Positions 1-8,800 of a stretch of 64,000 nt of DNA are shown here, piece after piece. Below the pieces are notes generated by a model. That model had not been told where the DNA came from. It made no database searches and was given only the letters and a program-made list of their open reading frames with translations. The position numbers and the translations under genes are program-made. Numbering within the stretch: position 1 is the stretch's first letter; the number at the start of each line of letters is the position of its first letter. Source of the stretch: Ruegeria sp. SCSIO 43209 (GTDB lineage: Bacteria > Pseudomonadota > Alphaproteobacteria > Rhodobacterales > Rhodobacteraceae); contig NZ_CP065364.1 of NCBI RefSeq assembly GCF_019904295.1, positions 25,419-89,418 of the forward strand. Reading direction: 5' to 3'.

Positions 1-2
1 GC

Positions 3-3000
3 GGCGCACAATATGCCGGCATGGCGCGCGATCTCTATGAAACAGAGCCTGTTTTTGCCGATTGGATGGATCGCGGATTGGAGATTTTGCAGCCCAAGAT
101 CGATTATGACATCCGTTCATTGTGGCTGCCGGAACCCGGACAGGAAGCCGAGGCCGACGCGCGCCTGACCACGCCGTCGGTGCAATTACCGCTGATCATG
201 ATCACGGAATATGCGCTGGCGCAGCTCTGGATCAGTTGGGGTGTGGAACCAGCCGCGCTTGTCGGTCATTCCATGGGGGAAAACACCGCTGCTTGTGTGG
301 CCGGTGTCATGTCCTTTGAAGACTGCATCGGCCTTGTACATCTGCGCGGCCAGCTTTTTGATACTGTGCCCGCAGGTGGCATGCTGAGCGTACCGCTGCC
401 TGCAGATGAGTTGCGCCCGCTGCTGGGGGATGATCTGGATTTGGGCGCGGTGAACGCTCCGGGTTTGAGTATTGCAACCGGGCCTCAGGCCGCGCTTGAC
501 GCGCTTGCAGACCGATTGCAGGCGCAGGACATCGACTGTCAGCGTATCCAGATCGACATCGCCGCCCATTCCCGCATGTTAGAGCCGATCCTGCAGGATT
601 TCGGGGACTACCTGCGCAGTATCACCCTGAACGCTCCGCAAATTCCTTTTCCGTCGAACCGGAGCGGCACCTGGATCACAACCGAGGAAGCAACTGATCC
701 AGAATACTGGGTTGGGCATCTCAGAAACACTGTTCATTTCGCAGATTGCATCACCACACTGGCAGAAAACCCCGAACGGATTTTCATCGAGGTTGGTCCG
801 GGCAAAGCGCTGGCCTCGTTAACGGGTCAGCATGACAAGGTTGACGCCAACCAAGTTATCGGCAGCTTGCGCCATCCAAAGGATGACATCGCTGATGACG
901 CATATTTCCTGGCGATGCTGGGTCGGGTCTGGGCGTTGGGCGGAGATTTTGACTGGGGCCAGTATTGGGGCGAGGCGCGCCGCAATCGCGTCGTGTTGCC
1001 CAGCTACGCCTTCCAACGCGCGCCTTATTTCATTGAGCCGGGCAAAGCCCAGTCAGATGCTGAAACTCAATGGTTGATGCGCAGCGATGATCCCGCTGGC
1101 TGGGGGTATCGTGTCAGCTGGACCCCTACCTATGCTGCTTGCGATATCGACGTGGCGCAGGGCCTGGAAGATGTGCCACCAGAAAGCTGGCTTGTCTTTG
1201 AAGATGAAGCGGGGCTGTGTCGTCAATTGGCTGAGCGCCTGCGTGGTGCTGGCCATGCCGTCATCACGGTGGTTCCTGGCGACGGTTTTGCGCGCATCCA
1301 TGAAGATCACTACTGTCTTGCCCCGGAGCGGGGGCGCGAAGGCTATGACATGCTGCTCAGGGATTTGTCGGATCAGAGCCGCCTGCCCACACGTATCGTG
1401 CATGGCTGGTCCCTGACAGACCGTGAAAGTTTCCGCCCTGGCAGCAGTTTCTTCCATCGCAATCTGGAGCAAGGCTTTTACAGTCTCTTTTTCCTGGCGC
1501 AGGCGATTGGCGAAGAAGACCTACCAATGCCGCTGCACATGCATGTGCTGAGCTCGGGCGCATTACAGGTTCGGGATGAAGATTTACCGCACCCGGAAAA
1601 AGCCACGCTGACAGGTCCTACGCGGGTGATCCCGCGCGAGTTTCCCGGCCTGACATGTGCCCTGCTCGATATCGATCTGCCTCAAGCCGAAGGCAAACGC
1701 CGCCGCCCGGCGCTGCCCGGCGACATGGTGGGTCAGGTGCTTGAGGATCTGCTGGCAGAACCTGCCACGCTGACGGCGGCCATTCGCGGCGGCAAACGCT
1801 ATGTACTGGGGTACCGGTCGCAGCCTCTGCCTGAGCCTGACATTGCAGATTTACCTCTGCGCAACGGGGGCACTTATCTGATCACCGGTGGGTTCGGAGG
1901 TATTGGGCTCACATTGTCCGAAGCTCTGATCCGCAAAACCGGAGCCAACATCGTTCTTATGGCCCGTAGCCCTCTGCCTGCGCGTGACAGCTGGGAACAA
2001 ATACTGCATCAGAATGCTCCGCAGGACCGAACCGTCCGGAACATCCGCGCCATCCAGACACTTGAAGCCGCTGGCGGGAAGGTCCTGCCGATTGCTGGGG
2101 ACGTCAGCAATGTCGAAGACATGCAGCGCATCATTGCGCGCAGCGCGCAAGAGTTCGGAGAAATCCATGGTGTCATTCATGCCGCTGGCTTGATCGATGA
2201 CGCGCCCATTATGACCAAGTCCATGATGGAGATTGAAGACATCTTTACCCCCAAGATTCACGGCACACAGGTGCTTGATCAGGTATTTCCTGACGGGGCG
2301 CTTGACTGGCTGGTTTTGTTTTCCTCGACCTCGACGGCAACCGCGCCCATTGGGCAGATAGATTATGTGGCCGCAAATGAGTATCTCAACGCCTATGCGC
2401 GCGCGCGCTCGGAAGATCAAACACAGGTGTTGGCTGTAAACTGGGGCATCTGGTCCGATGTGGGCATGGCCGCGGACGCCATGGAAACGCGTATCGGGCC
2501 CGAAGAAGCGCCGGTTGAACCGATTGACCAACCCATGTTGGACAACGCCACTTTTGACCGGTCCGGAAATCGGGTTTTTACCGCAGAGTATGAAGTGGCG
2601 GAGCGCTGGTTCCTTGATGATCACCGTACCAAGGCGGGTCAGGCGCTGGTGCCGGGCACAGGCTATCTGGAGCTTGCCTCCGAAGCCCTGCGCGCCCAAG
2701 GCGAAACCGGCCCGTTCGAAATTCGCGACCTTTATTTTCTGCGTCCGCTGGCTGTTGACGATGATGCCGGGCAACAAGTGCAACTGCGCCTGCCACGCAG
2801 CGATATGGGCTATGATCTGGTGATACAGAGTGCACCTGAAGGGGGATCGAGCTTTGAGATGAACGCGCAGGCCAGCCTGTCGCTCTTGCCGCTGGAAAAC
2901 CCAGAACCTCTTGATATTGCTGCTATCATCGCCCGATGCGCTCCGCAGTACAAAGCCGAAGAAAATGCGCGCCTGACAGCTGCACAAGAAGCACATTTGA

Positions 3001-4829
3001 AGTTCGGCCCACGCTGGCAGGTTCTGACCCAAACAGCACTTGGAGCCGAGGAAGGGATCGCCCATCTCAGCCTGCGTGGAAGCCTAACTGACGATCTGAC
3101 CGCAGGCTATGATCTGCACCCCGGCTTGATGGATTTGGCGACGGGATGGGCGATGGAGTTGATCGAAGGCTATCAACCTACCCATCTGTGGGTGCCCGTT
3201 TCGTATCGCTCGGTGAAAGTGCACCACCCGCTTGGGCCACAAATCGTGAGCTGGGTGCGCAGCGCTGGTGACAATCAGGCTGACGGCGAAACGGCCAGTT
3301 TCGATGTCATAATTGCCCTGCCTGATGGCAGTGTCTGTGTCGAAGTCGAAGGCTTCACCATTCGGCGAATAGAATCCGTTGCCGACTTTGCCCATAGTGA
3401 AGCACCAAACACCGCGAGTACGGGTGATGTGGAACTTGCACAACCTCTGTCGCCTGCCGAAGAGCGCCTGCGTCATAACTTGTCGCAAGGTATTTCCTCG
3501 ACAGAAGGCGCTGACCTCTTCTTCCGCGCACTAAGGTTGAACCAATCGCAGGTCATTCTCTCATCATTGGACCTGAACGGACTGATTGAACAGGCCGCAG
3601 AGACGGGCGCGTCCACCGGTGACAGCGAGCAGAAATTCCAGCGCCCAGACCTCGACGGGGAATATGTGGCGCCGGACAATGATATTGAACGTCGATTGGC
3701 CGGGTTCTGGCAGGAGCTGCTGGGGGTTGATCAGATCGGGGTCGAGGACAGTTTCTTCGACCTTGGAGGGCATTCCCTGATCGCCGTCCGGCTTTTTGCG
3801 CAGATTCGGAAAACCTACAATGTGGACTTCCCTATTTCAGTGCTGTTCGAGGCGCCTACTATTCGCAAATGTGCCGAATTGATCGCCGCACGTGGTGTCC
3901 CCACCGAGGGCACTGCGGAAGTGACCCCAGCAAATGCACCAGTCGCACCTACACGTCGCTTTACGCATCTGGTGCCGATGCATTCGGGCGAAGGTGGATC
4001 GAAGACACCCTTCTTCTTGGTGGCGGGCATGTTTGGCAATGTGCTCAACTTGCGCCATCTGGCCCATCTGATCGGATCCGACCGACCCTTCTATGGACTG
4101 CAGGCTCGCGGCCTTTACGGCGACGAGGAGCCCCACCGTGATCTGTGCGAAGCGGCATGTGATTATATCGCCGAAATGCGTCAGGTTCAGCCACATGGCC
4201 CCTATATGTTGGGCGGGTTTTCCGGCGGTGGTATTACCGCTTACGAGATTGCCCGCCAGTTAACGGAAGCAGGTGAGGAAGTTCTGGCGTTGATCATGCT
4301 GGATACACCTTTGCCGGTCCCCCGGGCGTTGAGTACGCGGGATCGAGCGGTGATCCAGTGGCTTGAGCTGAAGAAGAAGGGGTTATCTTACCCGATAACT
4401 TGGCTAAAAAACCGTATCGCCTGGGAGGTCGAGAAACGACAGCGTCGCCTTGAAGACGATACCACGACAGCAGGTCAAAATTTCCACGATACCGCCATTG
4501 AAGCTGCGTTTTTGGAAAGTATCGCCAATTACCCGCTCAAACCTTGGGATGGGCCGCTGACTCTGTTCCGCCCGCCACTTGTTGGTAAATGGCAGGTCGC
4601 GCCAGACCGTCTGGTCAATGACGATCGCGACTACCTGAGCCCTGATAATGACTGGACCGAATGGGCTCCTAAACTTGAGATACATGAAGTCCCCGGAGAT
4701 CATGACTCCATGGTGTTGGAGCCCAATGTACGAGTACTCGCGGCTCGGATGCGGCGCAGTCTGGAAGCCGCAGACAAATCCGCACTCTCTACCCCTCTTC
4801 GACAACTCCGGCAGGAGGCGGCTGAATAA
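3..4829 (+). CDS. Type I polyketide synthase, 5' end cut by window (AT-KR-DH-ACP-TE)
   Basis: Cytoplasmic multidomain enzyme that extends an acyl chain on a carrier protein. The open frame runs in from the left edge; the first residues (GAQYAGM) are already inside the acyltransferase, so a ketosynthase is expected upstream. Numbering from the first codon here: acyltransferase with GHSMGE (Ser about 90) and IAAH at the specificity site, which is neither HAFH (malonyl) nor YASH (methylmalonyl); ketoreductase with TGGFGGIG near 625 and catalytic Tyr about 788; dehydratase-like hot-dog domain with His about 874 and HPGLMD Asp about 1044; carrier domain LGGHSL (Ser about 1258); thioesterase GFSGGG (Ser about 1407). 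The ketoreductase precedes the dehydratase, the reverse of the usual order. The terminal thioesterase suggests product release here. A family 2 glycosyltransferase starts 2 bases after the stop, so the genes are co-transcribed. Product unknown. Confidence 0.93.
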   Translation, partial: GAQYAGMARDLYETEPVFADWMDRGLEILQPKIDYDIRSLWLPEPGQEAEADARLTTPSVQLPLIMITEYALAQLWISWGVEPAALVGHSMGENTAACVAGVMSFEDCIGLVHLRGQLFDTVPAGGMLSVPLPADELRPLLGDDLDLGAVNAPGLSIATGPQAALDALADRLQAQDIDCQRIQIDIAAHSRMLEPILQDFGDYLRSITLNAPQIPFPSNRSGTWITTEEATDPEYWVGHLRNTVHFADCITTLAENPERIFIEVGPGKALASLTGQHDKVDANQVIGSLRHPKDDIADDAYFLAMLGRVWALGGDFDWGQYWGEARRNRVVLPSYAFQRAPYFIEPGKAQSDAETQWLMRSDDPAGWGYRVSWTPTYAACDIDVAQGLEDVPPESWLVFEDEAGLCRQLAERLRGAGHAVITVVPGDGFARIHEDHYCLAPERGREGYDMLLRDLSDQSRLPTRIVHGWSLTDRESFRPGSSFFHRNLEQGFYSLFFLAQAIGEEDLPMPLHMHVLSSGALQVRDEDLPHPEKATLTGPTRVIPREFPGLTCALLDIDLPQAEGKRRRPALPGDMVGQVLEDLLAEPATLTAAIRGGKRYVLGYRSQPLPEPDIADLPLRNGGTYLITGGFGGIGLTLSEALIRKTGANIVLMARSPLPARDSWEQILHQNAPQDRTVRNIRAIQTLEAAGGKVLPIAGDVSNVEDMQRIIARSAQEFGEIHGVIHAAGLIDDAPIMTKSMMEIEDIFTPKIHGTQVLDQVFPDGALDWLVLFSSTSTATAPIGQIDYVAANEYLNAYARARSEDQTQVLAVNWGIWSDVGMAADAMETRIGPEEAPVEPIDQPMLDNATFDRSGNRVFTAEYEVAERWFLDDHRTKAGQALVPGTGYLELASEALRAQGETGPFEIRDLYFLRPLAVDDDAGQQVQLRLPRSDMGYDLVIQSAPEGGSSFEMNAQASLSLLPLENPEPLDIAAIIARCAPQYKAEENARLTAAQEAHLKFGPRWQVLTQTALGAEEGIAHLSLRGSLTDDLTAGYDLHPGLMDLATGWAMELIEGYQPTHLWVPVSYRSVKVHHPLGPQIVSWVRSAGDNQADGETASFDVIIALPDGSVCVEVEGFTIRRIESVADFAHSEAPNTASTGDVELAQPLSPAEERLRHNLSQGISSTEGADLFFRALRLNQSQVILSSLDLNGLIEQAAETGASTGDSEQKFQRPDLDGEYVAPDNDIERRLAGFWQELLGVDQIGVEDSFFDLGGHSLIAVRLFAQIRKTYNVDFPISVLFEAPTIRKCAELIAARGVPTEGTAEVTPANAPVAPTRRFTHLVPMHSGEGGSKTPFFLVAGMFGNVLNLRHLAHLIGSDRPFYGLQARGLYGDEEPHRDLCEAACDYIAEMRQVQPHGPYMLGGFSGGGITAYEIARQLTEAGEEVLALIMLDTPLPVPRALSTRDRAVIQWLELKKKGLSYPITWLKNRIAWEVEKRQRRLEDDTTTAGQNFHDTAIEAAFLESIANYPLKPWDGPLTLFRPPLVGKWQVAPDRLVNDDRDYLSPDNDWTEWAPKLEIHEVPGDHDSMVLEPNVRVLAARMRRSLEAADKSALSTPLRQLRQEAAE

Positions 4830-4831
4830 CA

Positions 4832-5842
4832 ATGTCCGGTTCTGCCGTCCTTACCATTATTCTGAATTATAAGACTGCCGAGATGAGCCTGCGCTCAGCC
4901 GAAGCAGCCCTCAAGGCAATGGAAGGTGTCGAAGGCGAAATCATCCTTGTCGACAATAATTCACAAGACGGGTCATTTGAGCGGATGTGTGCACATGCCG
5001 CCTCGCAAGGTTGGAATAAAAACAACAGGGTCAGAGTACTGCAATCCGAGCACAATGGTGGTTATGGAGCAGGCAACAACGTTGGTATTCGCGCCAAGCT
5101 CAGCAATGGGCATGCACCTGATTACATTTATGTGCTGAACTCTGACGCTTTTCCCGAAAAAGAGGCCATCCGTATCCTGCGTGATCATCTCGATACCAAC
5201 CCACAAACTGGTTTTGCCGGCAGCTATATTCACGGCGAAGATGATGATCCGCATCTGACCAGTTTCCGCTTTCCGTCGATCGCCAGTGAATTTGAAAGCG
5301 CAATCCGCTTTGGGCCGGTTAGCCGGATTCTGGCGCATCGTGTTGTTCCAATTCCAATCCCCGATCACAGTCGCCCAGTCGATTGGCTAGCTGGGGCAAG
5401 TCTGATGATGCGTCAAAGCCTCCTTGATGAAATTGGTTTGTTTGACGAGACCTTCTTTCTGTATTTCGAAGAAACAGATTTATGCCGCCGCGCTGCAAAA
5501 GCCGGGTATCAGACATACTATTTGCGAGACAGTCGCGTCATGCATATCGGTTCGGTATCGACCGGCATGAAGTCCTGGAGCCGAGTGCCAACGTATTGGT
5601 TCGACTCGCGTCTATACTATTTCACTAAAAACCACGGTGCTCTTTATGCGGTTGGGGCGACCCTTGCTCATCTGAGCGGCGGTTTTCTGCATTGGCTACG
5701 TTGTCTGATTACCCGCAGGAAACGCGACGTACCGCCTTTCTTTCTAACGACTTTAGCTTGGCACGATTTAAAGGCTGGCCTGTACGCTTGCCTGCCCAAT
5801 AATAGGCGAGAACATCGGCCTGATCCTATTCCTGGAGAGTAA
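4832..5842 (+). CDS. Family 2 glycosyltransferase inside the PKS/NRPS operon
   Basis: Inverting GT-A glycosyltransferase of the rhamnosyltransferase-like group. Seen: N-terminal VLTIILNYKT strand, VDNNSQDGS nucleotide-binding segment, HNGGYGAGNN loop, a VLNSDAF metal-binding (DxD-like) region, and FFLYFEETDLCRR towards the end, all typical of the family. Length (336 aa) is normal. It lies 2 bases after the PKS stop and 3 bases before the NRPS start, so the three genes form one transcription unit. The position suggests that the PKS/NRPS product is glycosylated. Rhamnose is a candidate sugar because an rml operon is on the same replicon, but that is inference; it could instead belong to the exopolysaccharide pathway. 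No membrane segment is obvious. Confidence 0.9.
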   Translation: MSGSAVLTIILNYKTAEMSLRSAEAALKAMEGVEGEIILVDNNSQDGSFERMCAHAASQGWNKNNRVRVLQSEHNGGYGAGNNVGIRAKLSNGHAPDYIYVLNSDAFPEKEAIRILRDHLDTNPQTGFAGSYIHGEDDDPHLTSFRFPSIASEFESAIRFGPVSRILAHRVVPIPIPDHSRPVDWLAGASLMMRQSLLDEIGLFDETFFLYFEETDLCRRAAKAGYQTYYLRDSRVMHIGSVSTGMKSWSRVPTYWFDSRLYYFTKNHGALYAVGATLAHLSGGFLHWLRCLITRRKRDVPPFFLTTLAWHDLKAGLYACLPNNRREHRPDPIPGE

Positions 5843-5845
5843 CAT

Positions 5846-8800
5846 ATGCCCTTTTCAACCCTGTTGATCGGCCATGAATCCTTACTTGTGCAATGCGGAA
5901 CAATGCTGCTTGAGGCCGGTCACAATATTCGAGGTGTTGTAACCCGAAATCCGGATGTGCGGAATTGGGCTGAAGGCCAGTCGCTGACGGTTCACGCGCC
6001 GGGTGCGGACCTCGCTGACCGGGTCGCTGATACTGAGTTTGACTGGCTGCTCAGTATCGCCAATCTTGATCTTCTGCCGCAGACGCTTCTGGATCAGGCC
6101 CGCAAAGGGGCGGTCAATTTCCATGATGGTCCCTTGCCTCGCTATGCCGGGCTGAACGCGCCGGTCTGGGCGCTTTTGAATGGAGAAGTTCGGCACGGCA
6201 TCAGCTGGCACTTGATCACATGCGAAGTGGATAAAGGCGACATTATCACCCAGCGTCATGTGGATATCGGCGTAAACGACACGGCATTGACGCTCAACAC
6301 CAAATGCTATGGCGCTGCGATGGACAGTTTTCCCGATGTCATCGCAGCGCTTGAGGCGGGCGTTCCCAACCCACACTTTCAGGACCTGAGCCAGCGCAGT
6401 TATTTTGCCCGTGACGCGCGCCCCGGGGCCGGAGCACAGATTGATTTCACCGCCCCGGCCACACAGATTGCCACACTGGTACGTGCCCTTGATCATGGAG
6501 ACTACTGGAACCCGCTGACCTGTCCCAAGCTGGACACCGGAGAACAGATCTATCTGGTTGGCCAGGCCGAGGTTCAATCATCGGAACCGGCCGCACCGGG
6601 TACAATTCTGGCCCGCGATGCGGAAAGCTTGACCATCGCCACCGGACAGGACGCCATCAGATTAAGCCAGTTTAGAGACTGTTTTGGCGAAGGGATCACG
6701 GCGGCAGACATCGCCCCGGATTGCAATGTGCTCCCCTTGTTCAGTGCCGCGGACCGGGCCGAGCTTACCGCCACACTCACCCCCACTGCCAAAGCAGATA
6801 TTCACTGGCGGAAACCATTGGAAACACTGAAACATTCCGATCTGCCACTGATTGAGCGGAATGCGCCCGCATCCGCGGTGATTACACATATCGTAAATGG
6901 AAGCGCCACATTCGAGAAAGCCGCCACTGCGCTGGCCGCGCTTTTCCTGCGCCAAGGGGGAGGTGATACTCTGAATCTGGCTCTATCTCTGCCCGAAACG
7001 GCCTCAGACTATATCAGCGACTGGGTGCCAGTCACCGTGTCATCGGGTAATACCATGGTAGAGCTTCAAGCCGGGCTGACACAGGTCATCACTGCGGCCC
7101 GGGCACGTGGCGGGTTTTCCATTGACCTGCCCGCGCGTCTGTCCCGGTCCAGAGATGATCATTTTGCTATGCCGCAGCTTGGCTTGACGGATACAAACGC
7201 AGAGCTGATCCCCGGCACCAGCCTGACCCTGTCGCTTGTAGAGGGTCAGATTCAGCTCTGTGCCGACAGTGGCCATATCAGCGCCGAGGCGCTGGCCCTG
7301 ATCGCCGCCCGGCTTGAGGCCATCATGGCACAGTTGGATACCCCAGAGACGGTTGGAAAACCCATCCGCGATCTATCCCTGATGTCTGAAGCCGAGCGGG
7401 TGAAAATCCTGACGGAATGGAATGCGACCGACACGGACTATGATCACACGACCTGCATTCACCAGCACTTTGAAACCCAAGTCGCCCGGACGCCCGACGC
7501 CACTGCGCTGGCTTTCGAAGATCAAAGCTTTAGCTACGATGCCTTGAACCGTGCGGCCAACCGGGTTGCGCATGTTCTGCAGGATATGGGGGTTGGTCCC
7601 GGCACTTTGGTCGGGTTGCATGTCAAACGCTCGCCGCAGCTTGTGATCGCAGCTCTGGGTATTCTCAAAGCTGGCGGTGCCTATGTGCCGATGGACCCTT
7701 CTTACCCGGCGGATCGCACTGCGCTGTATCTTCAGGATAGCGCCGCACCCGTTGTCATCACCGAGACCGATCTCGCCCGGAACTTGCCGGAATCCGGGGC
7801 GCAGCTACTGTCAATCGATGCGGATTCGCGCCTGTCTGCTGCGGCTGACAGCAACCCCGACAGCACCGTGACGGCAGATGATCTGGCCTATGTGATCTAT
7901 ACGTCAGGTTCGACCGGACGACCCAAGGGCGTGATGATCGAACACCGCAATGTATCGAACTTCTTCACCGGCATGGATGGGCGTATTTCACATGACCCGG
8001 CAGGTGTCTGGATGGCAGTCACCAGCTTGTCCTTCGATATTTCCGTGCTGGAGTTGTTCTGGACACTGGCCCGCGGTTTCAAGGTTGTTCTGAGCGATGA
8101 TGATAACCGCGCCCTTGTGGCGGGCGACAGTACCCCTGCGCGCGGAAGCACCGGACGTGGCATGGACTTCAGCCTCTATTACTGGGGTAATGATGACGGC
8201 GTCGGGCGCGATAAATACAAATCCCTGCTAGAGGGGGCAAAATTCGCCGACAAGCACGGATTTTGCGCTGTCTGGACGCCCGAGCGTCACTTCCACGCCT
8301 TTGGCGGTCCCTATCCGAACCCATCAGTCACTGGCGCAGCCGTCGCAGCCGTCACCGAGAACCTATCGGTCCGCGCGGGCTCCTGTGTCGCCCCCCTGCA
8401 CCATCCGGCCCGGATCGCCGAGGAATGGGCCATCATCGACAATCTGACCAACGGACGTGCGGCGCTGGCGATCGCTTCTGGCTGGCAACCTGATGATTTC
8501 GTTCTGCGCCCAGAAAACACCCCGCCGGACAACAAGCCAGCCATGCTGCAATCCATCGATATCCTGCGCAAACTCTGGAAGGGAGAGCCCGTCGAGTTTC
8601 CAAAGAAGTCCGGAGAAATGCACGCTGTTGTCACTCAGCCCCGGCCGGTTTCGAAGACGCTTCCAGTATGGGTCACCACAGCAGGCAACCCGGCAACTTG
8701 GAAAGAGGCTGGCGCCATCGGCGCAAATGTCCTGACCCACCTTCTGGGACAAAGCGTCGATGAAGTCGCTGACAAAATCGGTCTCTACCACAGCGCATTG

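Noticed and set aside
1851..3065. 404-codon open frame on the minus strand
   Set aside because: Lies wholly inside the PKS on the other strand, with no family motifs and high Arg/His/Gln content; a shadow of codon bias.
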